Below, piece after piece: positions 12,450 to 23,898 of a DNA stretch of 64,000 bases. A program made the translations under genes and the position numbers. Source of the DNA: Gnetum montanum (Eukaryota > Streptophyta > Gnetopsida > Gnetales > Gnetaceae); assembly GCA_015680685.1 (NCBI GenBank), contig MNCI01016594.1, positions 232,243 through 296,242 on the forward strand, read 5' to 3'. The notes under the pieces were generated by a model. It made no database searches. It was not told the origin of the DNA and saw nothing but the letters and a program-made list of their open reading frames with translations. How positions within the stretch are numbered: position 1 is the stretch's first letter; every line of letters starts with the position of its first letter.

Positions 12450-12600
12450 ATAGTTGTGTCAATGAGTCCTCGTCGATGCAGCTAACCATGTTGACGAGGC
12501 CTCATCAATGCAACTGACTGTGTCAATGAGGCCCCATCGACACAACCTAAAAAATTTATATATACCTCCAAACACTTTGCAATTTTTCATCATTTGCTCA
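12450..12600 (+). promoter_or_regulatory. LTR-like internal promoter of element C
   Basis: This block resembles the U3 core of C's own LTR rather than any coding sequence. Repeated TCAATGAGGCC and GACGAGGCCTCATCAATG words are followed about 30 bp later by TATATATA (12557-12564) and then a CCTCCAAACA leader, as in the LTR TATAAATATGTGCCTACAAAC. It lies about 470 bp before the ATG of the third ORF. The E element has a comparable block built from its own LTR words (52874-52930). Promoter activity is inferred from this resemblance only. Confidence 0.55.
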
Positions 12601-13032
12601 TAACACAGGGATTTTTTGCAATTTTTCAGAGCCCAAAACCTTCTAGAGCCCATAACGTTCCAATCATTTGTCCAGATCACTCTATTTTTTGATCCTACAC
12701 TTATCAAATGTAAGATCTTTATTGTGGGGGCTGCAAACCTTAAGGTTCCCAATGAAAAATCAATGAATTTTTTTGGAAATTTTTCTAACTTCCCTAAAGG
12801 TTTAATAACCTTAACAACATATAAATGTCAACTTTTTCGATAGTTATCCATTCCAAAAATATTTGGAATGATTTATTAATGATAACACATAAGTAAAATA
12901 ATAATTTAAGTAATTAAATTAGCCATAATCACAACTCAGCCAAAGTATAACCATCCTTAAAGAGATAAAGGTATCCCAATTACATTAATATTACATAATG
13001 ATTGTCAATCCATGGTCTCATTGTGATTATAG
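12601..13032 (+). other. Leader before ORF3 of element C
   Basis: AT-rich sequence without a convincing ORF. It ends TTGTGATTATAG directly before the ATGG of ORF3, which would also suit a 3' splice site (AG|ATGG). In E the same place reads GTGTGATTACAA|ATGG. Confidence 0.4.
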
Positions 13033-15889
13033 ATGGCACCAACACAGAAATGCCCATAGGAAGGAGAACCCTCTCAACCATGGGAGAAGTATGTCATAGC
13101 TAGAAGGGGCCAACAAGATTAAGGCCAAGAACTTCTAGAAGCAACCCATGCAATGGGACCTCTTTGTGAGGAGCCTAAAGTGGAATCTATCTGACAGATT
13201 CTAGAAGAAGAAATGCTAACTAAACAATCACAATGAGGAGAAGTTCCTAGATCTATTCCAAGAATTCAGGTCACATTGACTTAAGCCTGCCTAGACATCA
13301 TCAAGTCCTGAGAGATCCAACAATCAATCCTTCAAGGGATCAACTTTGGACCATTCCTTGAGAAAGCTCTAGCAAATGTTAAGACTTAGCTGCAAACCTC
13401 TCCCATGTGGTCAGTAATCACATCCAGTGGGGAATGGTACATGGTAGAGACATATCTCTTCTAGAGTAATAAAAGGCCAAGATCTATTGTAAAAGTCAAG
13501 GACATTAAATTATCCTACTTAGTAGAAGCTATCGCATAAGCACTTAGGTTGCCTAACACTGGAACATAGTTGGTAGAACTTTCCATGAAAGGTAATCCTA
13601 AGGCCAAGAGGGAGTGGACCCAGCAATGCTACAGGGTTTACTGTAAGGAGTATGGTGCACTCACACCAGCAAAGTGAATTTACTTCAAAATTGTAGCCTA
13701 TCACCTCAATCCAATGGTGAGGTCAAGCAAGGTGGCCACCTTCTCTACCTAAGCATGCATTACTCTAAGTAGGAAATTTCCCGTCAACCTTCCATAACTA
13801 ATCTACTTAGAGATCGAAAAATGCTTCAAGGAAAATGAACATAGAAGGAAGACCTTGCCCTTTCCATGTCTCATCTGGAAAATCTGCAAAAGGGTAGGCA
13901 TTGTTTTCTATTCTAACGATACCATTAGGCATGCTCCTTTAGCCTTGTGGTCTGAAATCATGAAAGAAAAGATGCCAACAATAACTCAAGAAGAGGACCA
14001 ACTACCAACACCACCCACTCAGGAAACAACATCATAGGCTTGTGCAACCATTGAGCATCCACGCAAAATCTTAGAACAAATTTTTAGCGAACAAGAGCAA
14101 CATGTAGGAACAAATGGGATAGATCTATTTCTATATTAACCAATGATGAGCCACCTTAATGAGGTGGCCCGAACAGTTAGATAGATGGAGAGGGGTGGTC
14201 CAATTTTCTCTACCCACTGAATGCAGCTACCTATGAGGTTGAATCCTAATGCTTGGAAGATGATAGTGTCTTTATCTCAATACCATCTATTCTCAAAAAT
14301 GTCTAGGAATGTTGCCACCTTCTCAGTGCATTTGAAGAAAGGAAAAGAGGCAACTATCTTGGTGATGTAGCACTAAGGAAAAGAAACAATGGCTGAAGTA
14401 ATTGTTGACCATGTTGTTGGAGCATTGAATGCACCTGTGGCATATGTACTAGATGAATCTACACTTCAAGATGTGTAGACATCCATAGGCATGAACAGCA
14501 AAAAATTAAATGTAGCCCAGCATGAAGAGTTACTAGAATGACTGGTGGAAACTAGGTAACCAATTATAGATATCTTTAATTTTTTGGAAGACATCACTAC
14601 AACCAAGTTGAAGTTGCTGAATGCAAGGGGAAAATGCATTATTTTGGAGGAACAACTTGAAACAGCCCGAATGAAATCAATGCTTAGTCATGGAGGTTGT
14701 TGAATTACATGCCCAACTTGCAAATCTTACAATCCTTAGCCCAATAATAACAAGAGATGAAGCTTTCAAACGGCTTCAAGAACAATTCCAGAAGGTTGAG
14801 AAGGAGGTAGTTATGGCCATCTTTGACCAGTCTGTGGTAGAAGCAAAAACGTATGAAATTTAGAAGGACATGATGCAAATTCACTAGGAGAACAAGACCC
14901 TGATTACATAGAATTATCGCCTACAAAATGTTAATGCTCAGAAAGATCAAATGTAGGAACTCATTCATCAACAACAAGAGTAGTTTGCTAGGGTGAACAC
15001 AAAATTAAGGAGATTGGCCACAAAAAATCAAAATCTATTGATGGAGGAAGTGCATGCCTTACACAAAAAATCTATCATCAAGATCGTCACTTAGAAAAAT
15101 GAGGCCCTCAGGTTCAAAAAAGTGAAGAATCACTACAAAGACCAAGTTGGCCTACAAAAGGAAGTTAATGAAAAACACATTCAAATAGTAAAGGAAAAAT
15201 TGAGTGAAGCCCTCCAACAACTCCAATAGGTAAGAGAAGTTAGGCAACCCATCGTTGATGGGACCAATGCTTACAATAAATATGAGATCCACTTGAAGGA
15301 GTTGCAAATCGATGAAATGATAGAATAAACCAAGTTGAACAATATCCATTACACAAGCCTAGAAATACTAACTACTAGATAGCCACAGTTAGAGTTAGGG
15401 AAGCAACTGGCTAGCTCGTATTTGTTATATGAGATAGAGTTCAAGCATCACAAAGATGCCAAGAAAAATCTTAAGACTACAAACACTAAACTCAAATTTC
15501 TTAAAGCATAATTCAGAGATCAACATTCAATCACTGAGAACCCAGCCAAACAAATGAATGACTACCAAGAGCTAAATAACATAGTCAAGGTATTCAACAT
15601 TGAATGCAAACAATTTTCTACCTAGTTCATCAATGTGAAGAAGTTTTTTCTAGCAATCCTATGTCCCTAGGATGTGCCTATTCAAACCCACATCAGCAAA
15701 GCTGGATGGATGATGCATGACCCCAAAAGCAAGGAGGAGAAAATGAAAGCACTACTGGATGCTTTCCACCTCCCACCTCAAGTTTCTATAGTAGCAGGAT
15801 AGTCACAGCCATCTCAACCGCCACCCATGCATCAAGCCAGTGAAGGTCCCTCAGAGCCTTAGGAGCCACCATCACCTAGGATCATCTGA
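13033..15889 (+). pseudogene. Element C third ORF (ORF3, env position), broken
   Basis: Starts at ATG 13033 and ends around TGA 15887. It aligns with ORF3 of E (53468-56218). An N-terminal folded part around 13430-13950 contains EWYMVETY, a LRLPNTGT loop and LPFPCLIWKICKRVGI, matching DWYLGEIY, LNLPNEGT and LPFPYLIKKLCKCARI in E. The rest (about 14350-15780) is rich in Glu, Lys, Gln and Leu with heptad-like spacing, so it probably forms long coiled coils. No signal peptide or membrane segment was seen, so it does not look like an envelope despite its position. It carries many stop codons. Its function is unknown. Confidence 0.65.
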
Positions 15890-16127
15890 TCTTCTCCACC
15901 CAACTTCATTCCATCAAGGAACATGTTGTCCAATTTTGAACAATTGTGTCATGATGTTCAATTTTGTGTCCTAAACACCATCATTTTTTGTAATGTGTTG
16001 ATCTGTACACTTGGGCACTCCATTTTTTGTCAAGTCAGTTAGTTTATTTTATTTGTGAAAAGTTAGTCAATAATCCCATACCTTTCAAATTTTGTAAACA
16101 ATCTTGAGGACAAGTTTTCATTCAATC

Positions 16128-16136
16128 GTGGGGGTA
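16128..16136 (+). other. Polypurine tract of element C
   Basis: GTGGGGGTA lies immediately before the 3' LTR start TGATGAG. An almost identical tract precedes the LTR of E (56380-56386). Confidence 0.8.
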
Positions 16137-17025
16137 TGATGAGTTACAATTTGGTTGGTTGCATCAATGAGGCATCATGAATGCGACCTCATCAACAAAG
16201 CCCTATTGACATAGTGTTGGTTTTCAATTATAAATACTTGCCTACAACCACATTTATAGCAATAGGAAATTGTAGTTGTAGCAAAGCTCTTATAGTTTTT
16301 CCATTTGAAAGTTAGAATTTTTCCCTCAAGTGCCCACAACAGGAATCACTTAGTGTACAGATCTTTATTCAAGAATTGTTGTACTTGAGCATGACAATGT
16401 ATATGACAATAAAGATGAGCTTTTTAATAAACCTTGTAGCACTTTGGATAGATTAGTAATTTTCATTTATGCATTTAATGTTTTCAATAATTTATTTAAT
16501 GTTGCAATTATTTATTAATTATTTCCAGTAATTAAGTTAACGAGGCAATTAAGCAAGATAAATTACACACATAAGTATAATCTCTTTGAGCTTAACACGT
16601 ATCTACTTGGTAATCCTAACAGCATTATCTTCTAGTACTTGCAGTATGTAGTGCTTGGTCACCCAATAGTGGATATGTGGGTTCAAGATATGTATGGAAA
16701 GTGGGATGGGATGCTTATGTTAGGATTAGTTAAATGCTCGTTAATTAATTAATTTAAATTAGTTAATCCAATTACTTATATTTTCATTCAAATACCAAAG
16801 CATAAAAATAAAAAATGATAAAAATTAGATATCTCAATTACAATTAACCATACTAGTGTACATCACAAGTGCAATTGGGAAGACAATGATTGACCTTAAG
16901 GTAAAGATTCACTCCTTAGAGGACTAGTGCACCAAAAATGATAAAGTCCACAGAATTTGACTAGATCGTGTGTGAACGCTTTGTGATTCATATGGTTGGG
17001 CATAGGGGTACCTCACCACTCATCA
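16137..17025 (+). mobile_element. 3' LTR of element C
   Basis: 889 bp, TGATGAGTT to CTCATCA, aligned throughout with the 5' LTR but heavily diverged by substitutions and small indels, so the insertion is old. The TATA box is at 16229-16236. Confidence 0.9.
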
Positions 17026-17030
17026 ACTAG
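17026..17030. repeat. Target-site duplication of element C, right (ACTAG)
   Basis: Matches 3699-3703. Confidence 0.9.
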
Positions 17031-18200
17031 CCTTCTCAATGAAGGAGTCAATGACATGTAGCATCTCCGCAACAAGGATGGAAGTGATAGGTGCCATGAA
17101 TACATCAAGAAAACCTTCATGTTGGATGTTTGCTTAAATGTACCTGGGTGCTTGTCCCCTCAGCCACTCCTGTGTTGGTATCACCTCACAAAACTTTAGG
17201 ATGAGGGTATCCAAATGACATGCTCCTAAAAGTGGTATGGTAACATCAACAAAGGTGGAAGGTCCTACAAAGCAAACAACCAAAGTTTAACAACAATATA
17301 AGCAAGTTTACCAACTAGTCAAAGTAATAGAACACTCAAAGTTTTTATAATCATAAAACATTAGAAGCTATAGCCTTATGTTTACCTTTCCTCTTCTTCT
17401 TTGGTGTGGTTTGAGTGAAGGTCCTAGCTACAAGGGTTTGATCCATGGACTTAGTGAAGTCTACCCACCAATTATGTATCGTTCCATCATCCTTACACTT
17501 CTTGCATACAAGGTTGAACCTTATAGTGTATGCATCAAAATCCCATTTTAACTATTGATACACAATAGTTCTAATCTAGGGACCCTTGGTGAATTCATCT
17601 AGGAAAGTTTTAGCCACTACTAAGGTTTGATCATTAATGATCAAGCCTTAATCATTGACTCAATACCTACAAGAAGTTCATAAAACTAACAGAGTTAGAA
17701 AAAGTAGCCAATAAAGCCATAAAAACACTATAACAACTATGCTTACCTTGGTAGATGATACATAGTGCCAAGTGAGTTCTAGAACAATGTGTGGGCTCTA
17801 TATGCCACCATCATAGTATTGTTAGCATTATACTAATTATACTCTATCATCATCTAGATCTACATAAGGTAACATGGGCTTATCATGTCTACTAATCCCC
17901 CTACTATATTAGGAGGTGGATTGTCAGTAATAAACTTGATAATCAAGCTAGATGCTCAAGGCAACAAGGTCTCCACTATGATCCCAGCCACATCCATAGA
18001 AAAGTGTGACCATATCATCACACTAAAGTTTTGTAGAATTTAGGCAAGGAATTCCCTTGCCCCAAGTTAGAACCATAGTGAAGCCTTACCCAACAACATG
18101 TCAAGGAGTGGAGTATTTTCCTTGGAGTGGCCAATATAGCATAAAATGACCAATTATAACTTCCTAATAAGTTTGGAAAAACATCATAGTCAAAGGTGAA
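17031..18200 (-). pseudogene. Copy O, 5' half: exons 2, 3 and proximal exon 4 (HAD/FCP1-like domain)
   Basis: Minus-strand continuation of the broken gene at 1514-3703. Exon 2 is about 18197-17748 and ends CTACCAAG|GTAAGC. It matches the B protein in ILCYIGHSKENTPLLDML (B: VLCCINPIVPNVPSPHTR), LQNFSVMIWSHFSMDVAG (B: LRNFSVIVWSDLAGDVAG) and NANNTMMVAYRAHTLF (B: YHAYNTLFVACHVLTYF). Exon 3 is 17666-17396 (271 nt; 275 in B) and ends AAG|GTAAAC. Exon 4 starts at 17264 after TTGTAG. The intron phases are 2 before exon 3 and 1 before exon 4, the same as in B. Removing C gives an exon 4 of 1010 nt, against 1041 nt in B. Exon 1 was not located. Numerous stops show that it is dead. Confidence 0.8.
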
Positions 18201-20150
18201 ATTAGCCTTTGTAAAATGCTCTACGGTGTTTATCTAAGTTGTCTTAAGAAATTCCACAGAAAGCATTACTAAAACTTTTCTTAGCCTTTCACTTCATAGC
18301 CAAAGCTGTATGGTTGGAATTAAGGCATAGTTTAAACCATGCATAAATTTAGAAAAAACATTAAAACTTAGAAAAAAGCATAATATAGCCATAATAAGAA
18401 GCTTTCTAAAAATAGTAAAATATTTTATTTTTCTTAAAAATAAATTTAAAACATAAGTTTTACATGTTGACAACAAAAGCTACATATATCAATCAAATTC
18501 ATCCCAATGGGATAAGGTACTACAACCAAGATTCACATAGTTTAGCCAAAAAATTCATTGAACATTCATCCAAGCTCTAATTTTAGTGATTCCACCATGG
18601 AAAGAATCCTAAAATCATTAGCTTTCTAACCATGAACATTAAAAATATATATACATAACCATTTTTACATGAAACATAAACAAATCTAGCAAAAATTATA
18701 ACCATCATCATTAATCCCCTTTTGTGCAAGATTGGTAAAAAATTAGTCAAAAATTCATTCTAGCCCCAAACAAAGTACTTCCACAACTTTTTGAAAGATT
18801 AAATCAGGCCCTACACACTCATACTTAATAAAAATTCAAAACCAACTTCATTTGTGCAAAAAAAAACATCATCAATTTGGATAAAAATTTGAAATCAACA
18901 CAAACCTCCTTTTGACATAGGATTAATGAAAAATTTATTAAGAATTCTTTTTAAGTCCAGTCAAAGGGATTCTAATTCCATTAAAACGTGGAAGCCAAGG
19001 CCCACCTAGCCATAACAAAAAAAATTATCCAAAACTCTTTCTATTTTCTTAGAAAAAATTTGTGAACTTACATGAGAATCTAAAAATGGCATAAAAAGCC
19101 TAACTACATGACCTTAGCGAAACAACCATAACTTAATCATTTAAAAGCCAACTTGAACAAGATAATAGCCATTTGAAAGCTTAAACATAGCACTACAAAC
19201 CAGTTACCATGGATTTGGAAAAATATGTAGTAATTGTTTTAGAAAAAATACACAACATTGCCTACTATTTTCATGTAAAAAGATAAAAAGCCAAACCCAA
19301 ACTAACATAGCCATAAAAACAGAGAAAAAATATCCAAAAAAATCAATACCCATTAGAAAAAATACCAAAATAAGGGGGTATGATTTCTTTAGAATTTAAT
19401 TTTGATGAATCGTTTGGCCTAAATTTAATAAAAATACCCTTACCCCCAAATTTTGAAGAAAAAAGCACAAAATAGTAGGCTTAATTTCAAAAATAAAATC
19501 TATTAAAAACAAAATAAAGAAATGACCATAGATCCATGTAGAAACAACAAAAATAAGAGGTTATATTTTATTAGAATTGTTTTTACCCTCTCTATCAACA
19601 TAGATCTAAGAAAAATGGCTCCATACATTGTAAGAGAAACATGAGAAATAGCTAGAAACAAAAGCAGGTAGAAATGCCTACCTTGGAGCAGTAATAGATG
19701 AGGCTTGGATAGAGATAGGCCTAGGAAATCCTTTCAAGCCCCTAACATGCTATTCTACCTTTTAAATCCTAGAATTCTAGCTCTTTCCTCAACATTTCTT
19801 TGGTGCCATGACATGCTCAACATTAGGAATAGTTGCAAATTGATAGGAATGGGAGATCAACACTAACAACAAGGAAGATGGAGGCTTTCACGTTAAAGAT
19901 TGATGTTATTTACAACCAAAATATCTACTAGAGCTCTCCTCCGATGCACTATTGGTGTAAAATGACAATTGTGATCAAAAACTTGTGAAATTTGACATTA
20001 AAAACTCAAACAAAACCTTAACACCCACCTCTAAAACCTAGTTGCAAGTTTAGTGCACCATAACTCCAAGTGCACTAAAGTGTTAAGGTGGAAAATTCTC
20101 TTCCACGTTGATATTGGTGGGAGTTAATCTGGAAGTTCAAAATTTAAAAT
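18201..20150. other. AT-rich stretch without recognisable genes
   Basis: Upstream (minus-strand sense) of copy O. Short words such as AGCCATAA and AAAAACATA recur, but no ORF, LTR or pol remnant was recognised. Sense-strand reverse-transcriptase sequence, which in element B flanks the homologous gene, is not visible here. Confidence 0.5.
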
Positions 20151-20199
20151 TTTTGGATTATGGGCCCCACCATACGTCTTCCCTCTTAGCCAAAAAACT

Positions 20200-23100
20200 A
20201 CATTAATGCTAAGTTCTAGCCACTTTTGACACATAGAATAATATTTCAACCTTAACTCTCATGCATCCATGCTGGGGATATCATTACCAACATGGATACA
20301 TGCCTCCCATTTCATAAAATCATTAAAATATAACTATTTTATCATTTTTAGAAACTAAAACTTTCCTTTTGCAACCCTAGGCTCCCAAAAGGGGGTTGAA
20401 CATTGACAAATCTAGACAACATGGATTTCCATGCTAAGGCACTAGTGCATAGTATGGAAGGAGGGTAACACTTATTCTTAATCCCAAAACTCATCTAGCC
20501 CAATTTTGATCCCCAAAGTGGACCCACATGATGTAGAACCCCTCCAAGCACACCTAGCAACCCTAGAAACTCATCAAACCTAGTTGAAACTGGTTGAAAC
20601 ATTGGGATTTGGTGCTTCCATGCTAGGGGAGGCATCATCCAATCTAAGAATCTTATCCCCACTATGAATGGATGGGGGGAGCTAAAAATGACCTAAATCA
20701 ATTGCCTACTACCCATTTCTCAAAGCCTAGTGATAGCATAACCCTACTGAAACTCTTCAAAATGTTTAATGCCCTAAAAATAGTTAAATATAGCACAAAA
20801 CTGTCATCTCCCTTTCATCCATGTTGGGACCATCATGTCCAATGTGGAAGAAAGGGGGAGATTTCATGAGGCACTTAGAAGCCTCCAAACTACTAAATCT
20901 TGGCATCTAGTATTAATAATCGACATTGGTAACACTAAAGGCTAACATGCATGGTCGATTAGGTGCTGAGTTCACCTAGATCTAACTTTCATGGTTCTTC
21001 CACATTAGGGTATACCTCTTACACATTTACTAGTGTGGAAACTAAGAAAATGGATCTAGGAAGATTAGTGGAGGATTCTAGAAACAAGAAAACAACAATA
21101 GATTATCTAGGAATAACACCAAAACCTTCACAACCTTTCTAGATGCTATTAGAATGTCCAAAATCATAAAAACTCAATCCCCTAACATTCTTCCATGGTA
21201 GGAAGAAACTCCTCCATGATAAGAATTCTAGTCTTAGTGTGGATGCAAATGGGAAAGCTAAAACTATTGACATTTTCATGTAGTTTGACTTTTAGAAGCA
21301 ATCCAAACCTTCCAAAAGCCAACTAAAATGACTAAAACTTGCTCCCCTTGGGTTCTTTGTGTTGAGGAGGATCCCATCCATGTTGAGCATCCTAGCCCCA
21401 GCATGGATAGAATAGGAAGGCCTAAAAACCTTCTTACAACCTTCAAAATAATCAAATTTTCATCTTATACATTGATAGTTGACACCAACAACCCTATGGA
21501 TGGACATGCAAAGCCAAAACTAGCAAAAATTAGCAAAAAGTAGGGTCCCTCAATTCTTCAATTCTAAGAACTCCCTATTCCACACTAGCTAGCATGAAAT
21601 AAAGGGAGGAACTTTGGGGGGACAATAAAATAGCTTTTAGAAATCTTAAACAAACACTAGAAAGCCCTATGTGTGTCATGGAATCCTATTTTCACATCCT
21701 AAGATCCTTAGACCTACTGATATTAACCACAATAGCCGCAAAATATTTTCCCCCAATATTCCTTGTTGATCATGGAAATCATAATGTGGAAAAAGGGGAG
21801 AAACACCAAAAACCACTTCACATCCATTAAAAAAATCTAATCATAACACTAGGTGGTAGCAATTGACATTGGCAACTGTAGAAACCTACATGCATGACCC
21901 AAAGCATTAGAAAATGGTAAGAAAACAAGGTCCCCTAGTTTGTCCACATTGGGAGCCATCTCTTCCATGTTGGTCAACATTGAAGAAGAGGGGGAAATTT
22001 TGGTGGACTTTAAAATGACCTTTAAACACCTCAAGCAAACAACCTACAACCTTACATGAGCCCTAAGGCCAATTTCACAACTTCTTAAGCCCTCAAACCC
22101 TAGTCCTTAACCCTAGCAATCCTAGAGGCACACATGCATGATCGATTATGGTCCAAATTGGTCCAAATCGAAGATTTATAGTTCTTTCATGCTCATGGTC
22201 CTTTCCTCCATGTTTTCCAACATGAAAACTAAGGGGGAAACCTATTTGGAGCTCATAAACACCTCAAAATAACATCAAATAACCTTTCATGCACTTTAGA
22301 ACCCTATCAACATTCTTTTTGGTCTTCAAATCTGAAAAAATTGATTTCAAATGGTCAAAAAGTGGCTTCCCCTAGTCTTTCACATTTGGCACCTCACTCC
22401 TAACATGGTAAAAATGGGAAGCTTAAAAAACACTTAGAAGTACCAAAAATTACCAAATTTTAACATGAAACCCTAGCCTCTACCCCTAGCAACTCCAAAA
22501 GCTAACATGCATAGTCGATTGTCATTCAAATTGGTCTAGATCTAGGATTCTTATTTTATCCATGCTAGAGAAGGTTCCTTCCATGAAAGGTAGCATGAAA
22601 ATAAGGGGAAAAGCTACTTTTCCACTTTTGGTGGAAAGATGACACTGCCAAAAGCCAAAGATCTACGTTGGAGAAGCCTAGGACCTCATAGCCTTGAGAT
22701 TTTGCACATTTGATCTTATTTTGACCTCAAAAATTCATTCCCCTCAATATTCAATGTTGAATTAACTTCCCCACTATGGAAACATGTGCAAAAGACCCTA
22801 GATTCCCTTGCATAAGCTCCAAACATGCCCAAAATTAGCCAAAAACTTACAAAATCATTATCTATAGCACTAGGGGCCTAAGAACATAGTCAATGTGCTC
22901 CCAAACCATCATCAATCTACAAAATAAGTGTCCCCAATTCTTCCATGATCAAGATACTATGCCCAATTTGGAAGAAAAGGGGGAAGCCACTTCAACATGT
23001 TTTGACATCCAAAATTGACTCAAATGGCCTCAAAACAAAGCTAGATAATGCACAACTCTAAGATCTAGGTTCTAGCTACTTTTTGATGATTTTTAATCTT

Positions 23101-23450
23101 TTTTTTACTTGGAATTTATTTTTTCATGCTTATCCCACTCTCTTCCATGTTATCTAGTGTGGAGGTAGGGGGTTAATCTCTAAACCCTACTTTTTGACCT
23201 TTACTGATCTCTAGTGTCCAATTTTGTCAAATCTAGCCTTGAGCTATCTTAGGAAGGCCTCGAAACCTCAATTTTGGATCTTTGAATGTTTCAAAATATA
23301 CTTTCCTTAGTTTCCATGTTGATGGGCCCTTCTTCCACATTGGCCAGTGTGGAAATAAGTAGGATGCAATGTGGAAGCCTCAAAACTCCTAATATCTAGG
23401 TTTAAATAGTTGAGAAACAACCTTGACTAATGCCTGAACTCATCTAATAA
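20200..23450. repeat. Highly diverged tandem array, period about 190 bp
   Basis: A block of the form TTCCATGTTGG..(15-30 nt)..AGTGTGGAAA..AAGGGGGAA recurs near 20428, 20618, 20815, 20990, 21190, 21375, 21580, 21760, 21950, 22190, 22380, 22560, 22740, 22940, 23140 and 23320, mostly 175-205 bp apart. A second block, CATGCATGGTCGATT, recurs inside some units (near 20945, 22130 and 22505), as does AACCCTAGCAACCCTAG. The units are so diverged that the array is only visible by spacing. It may be part of an old Tat-like element, many of which carry such arrays, or a dead satellite. Confidence 0.6.
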
Positions 23451-23459
23451 CCTTGTACC

Positions 23460-23845
23460 CTCAAAACATGGCTTGCTAAGGCCTAAAATTGGCAAAATCT
23501 AACCCTTTTTTACCTATATGAGTAAAATATCATCATATGTATCTTATTTTTCTAAAGTTTTGCTTTATTACATGATTCTTCGAATTGTTTCAACTTGGTG
23601 TTGCATTGTCAACCTTGTTGACCATATTGTGGCCTTTATACAACCTTATATTCTCTTTATTTATCTTAAAATAGCATTATTTTCCTTTGTATTGACTTTT
23701 ATTAGTATAAAATAGTGTCACCTTCAAGGATTAACTTCCAAATTTCAAATTCCATAGATCTAAAGAATCCTTGCATTCTAGCTTTCCAATAAGCAAAGTT
23801 GAATCCATCAAACATGGATGACTTTGTATAAGATATCCCTTCCAT
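23460..23845 (-). pseudogene. gag: Element G, Copia gag N-terminus (truncated)
   Basis: Starts at ATG 23845 (minus). The opening residues contain FDGFNFAYWKARMQGFFRSM, the typical Copia gag start (FDGxNYxxWKxRMxxFLxS), then EIWKLILEG. Stops follow soon after, and the similarity fades where the 190-bp array begins near 23450. It lies 41 bp inside the primer-binding site of the G LTR, the correct spacing for Copia. Confidence 0.75.
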
Positions 23846-23885
23846 TTTTCACTATTTAAAGTTGATGAAGAAGAACAGTATTAGT

Positions 23886-23896
23886 CTTTGATACCA
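23886..23896 (-). other. Primer-binding site of element G (tRNA-iMet type)
   Basis: On the minus strand TGGTATCAAAG begins 2 nt after the LTR end. This is the TGGTATCAGAG initiator-Met site used by Copia elements, with one change. Confidence 0.8.
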
Positions 23897-23898
23897 CT

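Larger units (their letters stand above)
3704..17025 (+). mobile_element. Element C: complete, dead Athila-like Ty3/gypsy retrotransposon
   Basis: 13.3-kb element bounded by ACTAG duplications and by LTRs of 879 and 889 bp (TGAT...CTCATCA). Order on the plus strand is LTR, gag, pol (RT, RNase H, integrase), a long non-coding spacer, an LTR-like internal promoter, a third ORF, PPT, LTR. A third ORF after pol and a degenerate TGGCGCC-type primer-binding site fit the Athila lineage. The element is inserted in exon 4 of copy O. Every ORF is broken by many stops, and two integrase catalytic residues are lost. D (61948 onward) and E (52250-57197) are relatives. Confidence 0.85.

Noticed and set aside
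13033-15889. Calling ORF3 of C an envelope gene
   Set aside because: No signal peptide, transmembrane segment or cleavage site is visible in C or E; only the position is env-like.
20200-23450. Possible CRISPR-like or recent satellite array
   Set aside because: Units are too long and too diverged, with no conserved direct repeat; the context is a plant nuclear genome.
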